Shown in pieces: positions 8,878 to 16,026 of a stretch of 64,000 bases of DNA. The DNA comes from Bacillus pumilus (GTDB lineage: Bacteria > Bacillota > Bacilli > Bacillales > Bacillaceae). The translations under genes were made by a program, and so were the position numbers. Location of the stretch: the NCBI RefSeq assembly GCF_003431975.1, contig NZ_CP027116.1, positions 248,001 through 312,000 of the forward strand, read 5' to 3'. The notes under the pieces were generated by a model. That model did not search any database. It had not been told where the DNA came from and worked only from the letters and a program-made list of their open reading frames with translations. Position 1 is the first letter of the stretch, and each line of letters starts with the position of its first letter.

Positions 8878-9816
8878 CTATGATGTTGTTAGTTTTAAGA
8901 TGTCTGTGATATCTTCTGGGGTTGTCCGGCAGCAGCCGCCGATGATATGTGCGCCGTCTTTGTACCATTGATGCGCACATTCACCAAATGTATGCTGAGG
9001 CGTATCCCCGCTCCATACCTTTTCTTCAGGATCATATAATTCTCCTGAGTTTGGATATACGACAATCGGCTTGCTTGTCCCCTTTTTCATCTCTTGAATG
9101 AGAGAAGAGATAAATTGCGGCGGCGTACAGTTAACGCCAACAGCAGCGATCTGTTCATAAGGTTCCAAAGCTTGTACACAATCTTTGAGCAAATCACCTT
9201 CACTAATGTGGAGCTCGTCCTTTGCACTGAAGGTGATCCAAGCAGATACACCACTGAATTCATCTTGCAGCAGCTTTGCGATGGCCGTTGCTTCAATGAG
9301 ACAAGGGATCGTTTCACACGCAAGAATATCTGCACCAGCTTCTACTAATGCCTGAATCCTTGGTCTGTGAAAATCAATGAGCGCCTGCTCCGTAAGTCCG
9401 TAATTTCCCTTATATTCTGAACCATCAGACAAATAAGCGCCGAATGGCCCCACAGATCCTGCAACAAATGGTTTTGTCCGACCTTTACGATGCGTTTCAT
9501 CCTGCCAAAACAGATCTCGTGCATCTTTTGCTAAAGAGACAGATCGTTTCATCAGTTCAAGCGCTTCTTCTTTTGTATAGCCTTTTTCAGCGAAGCCATC
9601 AATCGTTGTTTGGTAGCTGGCTGTTGTGGCACAGTCAGCACCGGCTTGGAAATAATCCAAGTGTACTTGCTGAATCAATTCTGGCTGTTCAATGAGTATT
9701 TTGGCTGACCATAAACTGTCGTTTAAATCGCAGCCCTTTCGTTCAAGCTCTGTTGCAAGTGCACCATCTAAAATCAAAGGTGCGTGAGCCTGTAAACGGC
9801 TTTGAATAGGATTCAT
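8878..9816 (-). CDS. mmuM: Homocysteine S-methyltransferase
   Basis: A 312-residue cytoplasmic enzyme that transfers a methyl group from S-methylmethionine (or S-adenosylmethionine) to homocysteine, giving methionine. The zinc-binding cysteines are visible in GVNCTPPQF and in GGCCRTTPEDI near the C-terminus, and the N-terminal ILDGALATELERKG is the family start. Equivalent of B. subtilis YbgG. AGGAGGG lies 12 bases before the ATG. First gene of the operon with mmuP. The transcript leader is only about 50 bases, too short for a SAM riboswitch. Confidence 0.92.
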   Translation of the reverse strand: MNPIQSRLQAHAPLILDGALATELERKGCDLNDSLWSAKILIEQPELIQQVHLDYFQAGADCATTASYQTTIDGFAEKGYTKEEALELMKRSVSLAKDARDLFWQDETHRKGRTKPFVAGSVGPFGAYLSDGSEYKGNYGLTEQALIDFHRPRIQALVEAGADILACETIPCLIEATAIAKLLQDEFSGVSAWITFSAKDELHISEGDLLKDCVQALEPYEQIAAVGVNCTPPQFISSLIQEMKKGTSKPIVVYPNSGELYDPEEKVWSGDTPQHTFGECAHQWYKDGAHIIGGCCRTTPEDITDILKLTTS

Positions 9817-9872
9817 CGGAATTGAACACCCTCCTTTTTAGATCGGAAATAATGGATATGATATGAGGCAGT

Positions 9873-9901
9873 AGTTTAAATGACTAAAGTGTTTTTGTCA
9901 A
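9873..9901 (-). promoter_or_regulatory. Probable SigA promoter of mmuMP
   Basis: On the minus strand TTGACA (9896-9901), a 17-base spacer and TAAACT (9873-9878). About 25-55 bases upstream lies an imperfect palindrome (AAACCC / GGGTTT, about 9927-9952) that could be an operator. Confidence 0.7.
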
Positions 9902-9994
9902 GGAGTGGAACAAGCATCACACCTCGGAAAAACCCTGAAAATATGCGGGTTTCAGTGTATAAACATGCAGTCAAAATAATAGAAAACCAAGTCA

Positions 9995-10023
9995 TTGACA
10001 GCCTCTAAAAAGAGATATATATT
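9995..10023 (+). promoter_or_regulatory. Strong SigA-type promoter upstream of the yitT-type gene
   Basis: TTGACA (9995-10000), spacer of exactly 17 bases, TATATT (10018-10023). It implies a leader of about 120 bases before the gene at 10153. Confidence 0.8.
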
Positions 10024-10051
10024 ATGAAAAGGTTCATTTCAGAAAGCTTCA

Positions 10052-10128
10052 TCAAAAGGCGCTGTCTTTTGATTTTTATTTTGTCCAACGACTGTCTTCT
10101 TTCGTGCAGAAAGAGGGTTTTTTATTTG
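10052..10128 (+). promoter_or_regulatory. Two tandem terminator-like hairpins in the yitT-type leader
   Basis: First: TCAAAAG / CTTTTGA (10052-10058 with 10066-10072) followed by TTTTTATTTT. Second: CTTCTTTC / GAAAGAGG (about 10099-10119) followed by a T-rich tract. Both lie between promoter and start codon, so transcription could be attenuated. The gap 9817-10152 otherwise holds only the two divergent promoters. No known riboswitch class recognised. Confidence 0.5.
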
Positions 10129-10152
10129 CTTTAAAAAGGAGGAAAGAAGAAA

Positions 10153-10983
10153 TTGAAAAAATGTGTAAAAGATATCGCAATGATTCTAATTGGTTCTTTT
10201 TTATTTGCCGCAGCAGTGAATATGTTTGTCATTCCACTTGAATTTGGTGAAGGCGGTGTAACGGGACTGTCCATCATTTTCTATTATTTGTTTGATATTG
10301 CACCATGGCTAACGAATCTGGTGTTTAATGCCATTTTGCTACTTGTGGGGTATAAATATTTGGACAAAAAGACGACGATCTATACTGTGGTTGCTGTCGC
10401 AAGTAACTCCCTATTTTTACACCTGACCACAACATGGGTCGTGAATGTTCACGAAATGATTATTGGGGCCATTTTCGCAGGGATTATCATCGGAATTGGG
10501 ATTGGTCTTGTGCTAAGAGCAGGCGGTACAACAGCTGGTTCTGCCATTCTCGGTAGAATTGCCAACAAGTATTTAGACTGGAATGTAAGCTATGCCATCT
10601 TATTCTTTGATCTAATCGTCGTATTTGCTTCCTACTTTATTATTGGTGCGGAAAAACTAATGTTCACGATTGTGATGCTTTATGTGGGAACAAAGGTGAT
10701 GGACTTCGTCATAGAAGGGCTTAACACGAAAAAAGCAGTGACGATTATTTCTTCATGCAAAGATGATATTGCCGAAGAAATCAACCACACTTTGGATCGA
10801 GGCGTGACGATTTTAAACGGCCGCGGTCATTATTCAAAGGAATCGAAGGAAATTCTCTATGCAGTCATTCAAAAGCAAGAGCTTATGCGTTTAAAGAAAA
10901 TCATTAAGAAAATTGATCGAGACGCATTCGTTGTTGTCCATGACGTGCGTGATGTGTTCGGAGAAGGATTTGTGAATATATAA
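10153..10983 (+). CDS. YitT-family membrane protein (DUF161 + DUF2179)
   Basis: Integral membrane protein of 276 residues: about five or six hydrophobic segments (residues ~8-185), with the family motif LRAGGTTAGSAILG, then a cytoplasmic DUF2179 domain (~195-276). Paralogues in Bacillus are YitT, YqfU, YvjA and YpjC; the transported substrate is not established. It starts at TTG (10153) with AGGAGG 10 bases upstream. It has its own promoter, a leader with two terminator-like hairpins and its own terminator, so it is a single-gene unit whose expression may be attenuated. Confidence 0.87.
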   Translation: MKKCVKDIAMILIGSFLFAAAVNMFVIPLEFGEGGVTGLSIIFYYLFDIAPWLTNLVFNAILLLVGYKYLDKKTTIYTVVAVASNSLFLHLTTTWVVNVHEMIIGAIFAGIIIGIGIGLVLRAGGTTAGSAILGRIANKYLDWNVSYAILFFDLIVVFASYFIIGAEKLMFTIVMLYVGTKVMDFVIEGLNTKKAVTIISSCKDDIAEEINHTLDRGVTILNGRGHYSKESKEILYAVIQKQELMRLKKIIKKIDRDAFVVVHDVRDVFGEGFVNI

Positions 10984-10988
10984 ATCTG

Positions 10989-11016
10989 AAAAGATCCAAA
11001 AAGGGTCTTTTTTTTT
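10989..11016 (+). terminator. Terminator after the yitT-type gene
   Basis: Short stem GATCC / GGGTC inside an AAAA / TTTT extension, followed by about nine T. Confidence 0.8.
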
Positions 11017-11030
11017 ATGTGTTATACCTC

Positions 11031-11062
11031 TTGTCACATTATACTATGTATTGTATAGTATA
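11031..11062 (+). promoter_or_regulatory. Promoter and overlapping inverted-repeat operator of the padR operon
   Basis: TTGTCA (11031-11036), 17 bases, TATAGT (11054-11059). The -10 lies inside a perfect inverted repeat TATACTAT / ATAGTATA (11040-11047 with 11055-11062, 7-base centre). PadR repressors commonly autoregulate through such AT-rich dyads, so this is the likely operator. Confidence 0.7.
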
Positions 11063-11082
11063 TATAGTTAGGAGTTGTAATC

Positions 11083-11400
11083 ATGAATGCACAATTAAAA
11101 AAAGGCTTACTGGAATTTTGTGTACTGGCGGTATTAAAGAATGGCGATTCCTATGGTTATCAAATCATTAAAGATATGTCCCATTGTATTGAGATTTCAG
11201 AATCGACATTGTATCCGATATTAAAGCGGTTAGAGCAAAACAATTATGTGGAGACCTATTCCCAGGAATATAACGGTCGATTAAGAAAGTACTATCGAAT
11301 GACAAAGAGCGGCCGTGAGCATATGGCACAGTTTTTAGCGGAATGGGATCAAGTGATGGCGATTTACGACTTTATTTCTGGAGGACAGGGTAATGAATAA
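11083..11400 (+). CDS. PadR-family transcriptional repressor
   Basis: A 105-residue PadR-family winged-helix regulator. The family core is clear: KGLLEFCVLAVLKNGDSYGYQI, then SESTLYPILKRLEQNNYVE as recognition helix and wing, and YYRMTKSGREHM. It probably represses its own operon through the dyad overlapping the promoter. AGGAG lies 8 bases before the ATG. It overlaps the DUF1700 gene by 8 bases; the PadR-DUF1700 pair is a common envelope-stress-type arrangement in Firmicutes. Confidence 0.92.
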   Translation: MNAQLKKGLLEFCVLAVLKNGDSYGYQIIKDMSHCIEISESTLYPILKRLEQNNYVETYSQEYNGRLRKYYRMTKSGREHMAQFLAEWDQVMAIYDFISGGQGNE

Positions 11401-11980
11401 AAAAGAATTTTTAGCTAGCTTAGAGAAGCACCTGCATCGTCTAGGTGAAAAAGAAAGTGATCGGTTCATCGAGTATTACGATGAAATGATCGAGGATTAT
11501 CAGGAAGATGGCTACAGTGAACAGGAGGCAGTTCATCAAGTGGGTCAGCCTGCCATTATTGCTGAAGGGATTTTGAAGGAACAAGGAATCAAAACCATTC
11601 AGGTGCCGACGTTTGGAGAAAAAGCCACAAGGCTCTCCATCCTCATTTTAGGCTTTCCGTTATGGGGCAGTATTCTTGCAACAGTCTTCCTGCTGATTCT
11701 TTCTGTGTATATGGTGATTTGGTGCATTCCACTCGTGACAGGAACAATGACGCTAGTTGGTCTGCTTGGCGGTTTTTGGAGCATCATTGGTTCTCCGTTT
11801 ATCTTTCAGGACGGTTTGCATGTGGTGGTGACGCAGATCGGAGTTGGTATTCTTTTATTAGGTGTCGGATTATTATGCGGCATTGCCACGGTGTATTTGA
11901 CACAGCTATTTATTCAAATGACTTTTCAAACCACAAAGGCATTCATGGGAATGTTTAAAAAGAAGGTTGTGAGAGTATGA
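11393..11980 (+). CDS. DUF1700-family membrane protein
   Basis: A 195-residue protein. The soluble helical N-terminus (MNKKEFLASLEKHL...EYYDEMIEDYQEDGYSEQEA) is diagnostic of DUF1700, formerly HAAS-type signalling domains. About three membrane segments follow (residues ~80-185) and the tail is basic. It sits between padR (8-base overlap) and a 56-codon gene (ATGA overlap), so it is translated as part of one operon. DUF1700 proteins are thought to be membrane partners of PadR regulation; the mechanism is unknown. Confidence 0.88.
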   Translation: MNKKEFLASLEKHLHRLGEKESDRFIEYYDEMIEDYQEDGYSEQEAVHQVGQPAIIAEGILKEQGIKTIQVPTFGEKATRLSILILGFPLWGSILATVFLLILSVYMVIWCIPLVTGTMTLVGLLGGFWSIIGSPFIFQDGLHVVVTQIGVGILLLGVGLLCGIATVYLTQLFIQMTFQTTKAFMGMFKKKVVRV

Positions 11981-12147
11981 ACGTGAATGATTTAAAAAAG
12001 CAATGCATTAAATGGGGGATCATCTTCACCGTTGCCGGAGGAATTGTCATGGCAATTGGTTTTGGACTATCAGGCTTTGACCTAGATGCATATCACAACA
12101 ATGACCAGAACAATGTGTTCCGCACCATCAATTGGAGCAAGCCATAA
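11977..12147 (+). CDS. Short single-pass membrane protein, possibly a truncated DUF4097-type gene
   Basis: Start ATG overlaps the DUF1700 stop (ATGA). It encodes 56 residues with one hydrophobic segment (~residues 13-33, WGIIFTVAGGIVMAIGFGLSG) and a short polar tail ending at a TAA 3 bases before the terminator hairpin. PadR-DUF1700 operons usually continue with a much longer DUF4097 beta-repeat protein, whose N-terminus looks like this. The gene may therefore be a shortened remnant or a small membrane protein in its own right. The IS insertion beyond it did not cause the truncation, because the stop codon lies before the duplicated target. Confidence 0.6.
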   Translation: MNVNDLKKQCIKWGIIFTVAGGIVMAIGFGLSGFDLDAYHNNDQNNVFRTINWSKP

Positions 12148-12150
12148 ATA

Positions 12151-12168
12151 GACCCGCTTATGCGGGTC
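12151..12168 (+). repeat. Left copy of duplicated terminator hairpin (IS target duplication)
   Basis: GACCCGCTTATGCGGGTC, a 7-bp-stem hairpin. An identical copy is at 13676-13693, on the other side of the insertion sequence. Only the right copy keeps the T tract, so this left copy has lost its terminator tail. Confidence 0.88.
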
Positions 12169-12170
12169 TC

Positions 12171-12200
12171 AGCTTGTAGACAAAGTCTACAAGCTTTTTT
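12171..12200 (+). terminator. Terminator in the left end of the IS
   Basis: Perfect 11-bp stem AGCTTGTAGAC / GTCTACAAGCT with AAA loop, followed by T. It blocks read-in transcription into the transposase and replaces the terminator function lost by the left target copy. TATAAT at 12202-12207 may be the transposase -10. Confidence 0.8.
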
Positions 12201-12240
12201 GTATAATAAGGGTAATAACACAAGTCTGTGGGGGATGAAC

Positions 12241-13596
12241 ATGTTATCCAAACGTGAAGAAGAAAGACGAAACCAATTAGAAGTAGTGGCTTTAGATGAA
12301 TTAGTGCCTCAAGATCATCTTGTACGGAAAATAGATCAAGCAATCGATTTTGACTTCATTTATGATCTTGTCAAAGATCATTATAGTTCCGACAATGGTA
12401 GACCAAGTGTTGATCCTGTTGTTCTCATTAAGATGGTCTTAATCCAATATCTATTTGGTATTCGCTCTATGCGTCAAACCATTAAAGAAATTGAAACTAA
12501 CGTGGCTTATCGTTGGTTTATTGGATATGGGTTTTCGGAGAAAATCCCGCACTTTTCTACCTTCGGTAAAAACTACGTGAGACGCTTCCACGATACAGAT
12601 TTATTTGAACAAATTTTTTATCGAATCTTAAGAGAAGCGATGAAAAAAGGGTTCGTTGACCCTTCAATTGCCTTCATTGATTCCACTCATGTCAAGGCGA
12701 ATGCCAATAAGAAGAAACTTGAAAAGAAAGTCGTTCGAGTAGAGACGAGAAGTTATCAAAATCAGCTCCATGAGGAGATCAATATTGATCGTGAAGAACA
12801 TGGAAAAAAGCCCTTACCCCTACAGAATAAAGAAGAAACAAAAGAAGTTAAAGTTAGCACGACTGACCCAGAAAGTGGCTACTATGTAAAGGATGAACGT
12901 GAAAAGTCATTTGCTTATTCATTTCATACAGCTTGTGATTCAAAAGGATTTATTTTAGGCTCGTTGGTCACAGGCGGAAATGTTCATGATAGTCGTATGT
13001 TGGATTCACTCGTATCAGAGGTATCAGAGAAAGTCGGAAAACCAAATGTAGTCGCAGTAGATGCGGGATATAAAACACCTTATCTCGCTAAGTTTTTAAT
13101 GGATCAAGAGATAAGACCTGTCATGCCTTACACTCGTCCAAGAACAAAAGCTGGTTATTTGAAAAAGAGTGAATACGTATATGATGCATATTTTGATTGT
13201 TACATTTGCCCCAACGGGCAAATTCTCTCTTATCGTACAACGACTAGAGAAGGCTATAAGCAATATGCGTCTGATTCAGAGATATGTAAGTCCTGCTCAT
13301 ATTTAGATAAATGTACACAAAGTCAAAATCACACCAAACAAATTCATCGGCATATTTGGCAGGACTATCTAGATGAAGCAGACCATCTGAGACTGACACA
13401 AATGAATAAAGACATTTATGCAAAACGGAAAGAAACAATAGAACGCGTTTTTGCGGATGCAAAAGAAAAGCATGGTATGCGTTGGACGAAACTTCGTGGA
13501 CTCAAAAAAGTTTCAATGCAGGCGATGCTTACTTTCGCTGCCATGAATCTCAAAAAGCTAGCAAACTGGACATGGAAAGGACCATGTCCAGCGTAA
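12241..13596 (+). CDS. IS1182-family transposase
   Basis: A DDE transposase of about 451 residues with an N-terminal DUF772-type domain (REEERRNQLEVVALDELVPQDHLVRKID, then SVDPVVLIKMVLIQYL) and a C-terminal DDE domain. Candidate catalytic residues are Asp in FIDSTHVKANA, Asp in VVAVDAGYKTP and Glu in ETIERVFADAKEKHG, plus a four-Cys cluster (CYICPNG...CKSCSYLDKC) typical of the family. The frame is open upstream to 12160, but the start is taken as ATG 12241 (or 12235, two codons earlier), inside the IS after its end hairpin. No frameshift is seen, so it may be active. Confidence 0.92.
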   Translation: MLSKREEERRNQLEVVALDELVPQDHLVRKIDQAIDFDFIYDLVKDHYSSDNGRPSVDPVVLIKMVLIQYLFGIRSMRQTIKEIETNVAYRWFIGYGFSEKIPHFSTFGKNYVRRFHDTDLFEQIFYRILREAMKKGFVDPSIAFIDSTHVKANANKKKLEKKVVRVETRSYQNQLHEEINIDREEHGKKPLPLQNKEETKEVKVSTTDPESGYYVKDEREKSFAYSFHTACDSKGFILGSLVTGGNVHDSRMLDSLVSEVSEKVGKPNVVAVDAGYKTPYLAKFLMDQEIRPVMPYTRPRTKAGYLKKSEYVYDAYFDCYICPNGQILSYRTTTREGYKQYASDSEICKSCSYLDKCTQSQNHTKQIHRHIWQDYLDEADHLRLTQMNKDIYAKRKETIERVFADAKEKHGMRWTKLRGLKKVSMQAMLTFAAMNLKKLANWTWKGPCPA

Positions 13597-13629
13597 AACA
13601 CATGATGTTTTTATCAAAAAAATATGAAA

Positions 13630-13662
13630 ACCCCACTTTTACTTGAAGTAAAGGTGGGGTTT
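13630..13662. terminator. Hairpin near the right end of the IS
   Basis: Inverted repeat CCCCACTTTTACTT / AAGTAAAGGTGGGG followed by TTTG, downstream of the transposase stop. Probably the transposase terminator. Confidence 0.6.
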
Positions 13663-13675
13663 GTCTACGGTCTGT

Positions 13676-13693
13676 GACCCGCTTATGCGGGTC
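13676..13693 (+). repeat. Right copy of duplicated terminator hairpin
   Basis: Identical to 12151-12168 and followed by CTTTTTG, so this copy is the functional bidirectional terminator. The last codons and stop of the minus-strand efflux gene lie within it. Confidence 0.88.
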
Positions 13694-14900
13694 TTTTTGT
13701 TGCTCTGGCTACAAAGAAGAAATAACAGCAAAGTGCACCTAGTTCACAAAGCATAATGATCAGGCCCATTGGAAAGGCTGTTTGGCTTCCCGCTAGTCCG
13801 ACAAGAGGCGTCATGCAGGCGCCTAGCAGCATTTGTGCCACACCGATGAGTGCGGCTGCACTTCCAGCATGCGCGCCGTGATGCTGCATCGCAAGAGACG
13901 GGGCAGAGGTGCCGACAATCCCGACGCTTGAGACCACAAAAAAGAGCGGAATAAGAATGCCATACAATCCTGCATCAATGGAGATCATCAAAAATAAGGC
14001 AACGCCGCCTAAGGCAGCTGTCAGCAATCCAATACGAAGGACTTTCTCTTCACCTATTTTCGCTGCCACGCGGGCAAATACTTGTCCAGCCGTGATAATG
14101 CCAAGACTATTCACCGCAAAGGCAGCACTGAATCCTTGTGGAGAAAGGTGGAAAAGCTCCTGGAGCACAAACGGTGAGCCAGAAATATAAGCAAACATCG
14201 CTGCGAATACAAGACCTTGCGAGAGGGCATATCCTACAAAGAGACGGTCACTCGCTAAAATTTTCATGGCGCCAACAATCTGTTGAAAGCCCCCAGTCTG
14301 TCTGCGTTCCGCAGGTAAACTTTCTTTTAGTGAAAAAATGGATCTTATCAGCATCAGCGCTCCGAGAATTCCTAATAGAACAAATACACCCTGCCATGTT
14401 GTGAAGCGTAAAATCTGTCCGCCCACGATAGGTGCTGCTGCCGGAGCAACTCCGTTGACCAACATCAGCAGTGCAAAGAATTTCGTCATTTCTGATCCTT
14501 CATAATGATCTCGCACAATGGCTCGTGCAATGACAATGCCTGCTGAACCAGCGAGTCCTTGAATCAATCTTAAAAGGATGAACGTCCAAATGGATGTGAC
14601 CACCGTACATAAAAGTGATGCAGCGATAAAAATAATTAAGCCGATCATCAGCAGTTTTCGTCTGCCGATCGTATCACTAATAGGACCTGCAATCAGCTGT
14701 CCAAGCGCTAGTCCAATCAGACAAGCCATCAGACTTAATTGGGACAAAGCAGTGCTCGCTTCAAAATCACGCGCAATATTAGGTAAAGCAGGTAAATACA
14801 TATCCATTGCAAGCGGTGCAAGGGCTGTTAATGACCCAAGCAATGCAGCAAGGAGAAATCGATTTTTTTTCGATTCTTGGGGATAAGATAAAGAACTCAT
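13683..14900 (-). CDS. Bcr/CflA-family multidrug efflux transporter (MFS)
   Basis: Drug:H+ antiporter of 405 residues with 12 predicted membrane segments. The family motifs are present: PLAMDMYLPALP in helix 1, GPISDTIGRRKLL in the first cytoplasmic loop (motif A) and the LRLIQGLAGSAGIVIARAIVRD stretch (motif B/C region). B. subtilis YdgK is the likely counterpart. Single minus-strand gene. Its C-terminus (ATKRPA and the stop) is encoded within the hairpin that the IS duplicated, so the insertion did not alter the protein. Substrates cannot be predicted. Confidence 0.88.
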   Translation of the reverse strand: MSSLSYPQESKKNRFLLAALLGSLTALAPLAMDMYLPALPNIARDFEASTALSQLSLMACLIGLALGQLIAGPISDTIGRRKLLMIGLIIFIAASLLCTVVTSIWTFILLRLIQGLAGSAGIVIARAIVRDHYEGSEMTKFFALLMLVNGVAPAAAPIVGGQILRFTTWQGVFVLLGILGALMLIRSIFSLKESLPAERRQTGGFQQIVGAMKILASDRLFVGYALSQGLVFAAMFAYISGSPFVLQELFHLSPQGFSAAFAVNSLGIITAGQVFARVAAKIGEEKVLRIGLLTAALGGVALFLMISIDAGLYGILIPLFFVVSSVGIVGTSAPSLAMQHHGAHAGSAAALIGVAQMLLGACMTPLVGLAGSQTAFPMGLIIMLCELGALCCYFFFVARATKRPA

Positions 14901-15113
14901 ATGATTGCTACACTCCTCGTATACTGCCTCAACACAGCATAATGAATCAAGCGTTCTTTTTCAATGAAAAATTTTCAAATAGGATTCCGTGCAAAATGAT
15001 TGATCTTTCGAATGAGACTCTTTACATTGAATGAGTAAGAAAAGAACAAGGTCATCGACATGCAAAAATTGCATGATACGTATATCCAGCAAAAGACAAC
15101 AGGAGGTGCTGAC

Positions 15114-15662
15114 TTGAAGCAGCAAGAGCTGATTATTCGTCAAGCAGTCAAAGAAGATCATGAAGCGATCAGGCATGTACTAATCAAATCCTATTCACAA
15201 TATGAGCCTCAATTTACAGAGGAAGGCTGGCAAAATTATTCTGCAGCCCTTGCAGCGGCAGTAGATAATCCGAACATGGAGCTGATGCTTGTAGCAGAGC
15301 TTGACAGCAAGGTCGTCGGGACGCTTCAAATGTTCCGGTCATCAGAGCAAGCGTATGACAAACCTGAAATGGGCATTACATCAGCCATCGTCCGGTTTTT
15401 AGGAGTAGATCCTGATGTTAGGGGAAAAGGAATTGCTGAGTCATTGTTACGTAAAAGCATTGAACTCACGCAATCATGGGGCGAAAATGTCCTGTACCTT
15501 CATACATCTGATAAAATGCAGGCTGCCATTCGTCTATATGAAAGAATGGGCTTTGAGCGCGCATTAGATAAAGAATTTGTGAATCAAAATGGAACGCATG
15601 TTAAGAGCTATCAATATGTCATCCAGAAAGAACAGACGGCAGGTTCATCACATCACGCATAA
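15114..15662 (+). CDS. GNAT-family N-acetyltransferase
   Basis: An acetyl-CoA-dependent N-acetyltransferase of 182 residues. The pyrophosphate-binding motif A is seen in FLGVDPDVRGKGIAESLLRK, followed by LYLHTSDKMQAAIRLYERMGFE. I choose the TTG at 15114 because GGAGG lies 8 bases upstream; the frame is open to 15060, but that start has no ribosome site and adds a non-homologous tail. The substrate (small molecule or protein amine) is unknown. Divergent from the efflux gene and followed by its own terminator. Confidence 0.85.
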   Translation: MKQQELIIRQAVKEDHEAIRHVLIKSYSQYEPQFTEEGWQNYSAALAAAVDNPNMELMLVAELDSKVVGTLQMFRSSEQAYDKPEMGITSAIVRFLGVDPDVRGKGIAESLLRKSIELTQSWGENVLYLHTSDKMQAAIRLYERMGFERALDKEFVNQNGTHVKSYQYVIQKEQTAGSSHHA

Positions 15663-15667
15663 TAAAA

Positions 15668-15705
15668 GGAAGAGCACGTCCTCTATGGACAGCTCTTCCT
15701 TTTTC
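15668..15705 (+). terminator. Terminator after the GNAT gene
   Basis: Perfect 8-bp stem GGAAGAGC / GCTCTTCC with five T after it. Confidence 0.9.
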
Positions 15706-15708
15706 AAT

Positions 15709-15912
15709 TTACGCCCACAGTATAAGCGCCCAATAGGATACTTCCCACGAGATGAAACCGAACATAACAAAGAATTTTAACATGCGCTCATAAGGAGAAA
15801 GCTTTCGTTCTCTCTTCGTTTTCACCAGCCGCCAATAAAGGGCATAGCCGCAAAAAATGAGGATGATTTGTCCAAGCTGTGTAAGGTTTTCAAGAATCGT
15901 GATTCCGTTTAT
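15709..15912 (-). CDS. Small two-helix membrane protein lacking a normal start codon
   Basis: A minus-strand frame of 67 codons that reads like a real small membrane protein: ITILENLTQLGQIILIFCGYALYWRL, a basic KTKRERKLSPYERML loop, then FFVMFGFISWEVSYWALILWA and stop. No ATG, GTG or TTG starts it: the frame is closed by a TAA just upstream, and a GAGGTG ribosome-like site lies 6 bases before an ATA codon at 15912. Either it uses a rare ATA start or the start codon has mutated (ATG to ATA) and it is a pseudogene. Confidence 0.4.
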   Translation of the reverse strand: MNGITILENLTQLGQIILIFCGYALYWRLVKTKRERKLSPYERMLKFFVMFGFISWEVSYWALILWA

Positions 15913-16026
15913 TTATTTCACCTCATCATAGGTCTTCCAGATGTGAATGCAGCAACCCTTTATTTTTTCATAAAAAAAACGGTGTATACTGGAAAGAGAG
16001 AAACTAGATGCAGAGGGAGTTGTGAC

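Larger units (their letters stand above)
12169..13675 (+). mobile_element. IS1182-family insertion sequence inserted in a terminator hairpin
   Basis: About 1.5 kb element with one transposase gene. Ends form imperfect inverted repeats: left CAGCTTGTAGACAAA from 12170, right (read inward on the minus strand) CAGACCGTAGACAAA from 13674, 12 of 15 matching. It is flanked by an 18-bp direct repeat that is itself a terminator hairpin. IS1182-family elements are known for variable, sometimes long, target duplications and for palindromic targets. The element appears intact, with outward-facing terminators near both ends. Confidence 0.9.

Noticed and set aside
9817..9872. SAM riboswitch upstream of mmuM
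   Set aside because: The promoter leaves a leader of only about 50 bases and no S-box core is seen.
12160..12240. Upstream extension of the transposase into the target duplication
   Set aside because: It would begin outside the IS and run through the end hairpin; the family starts at MLSKREEE.
15868..16026. N-terminal extension of the DUF402 protein
   Set aside because: The extension overlaps the opposing small membrane frame and promoter-like sequence; GAGGGAG marks ATG 16027.
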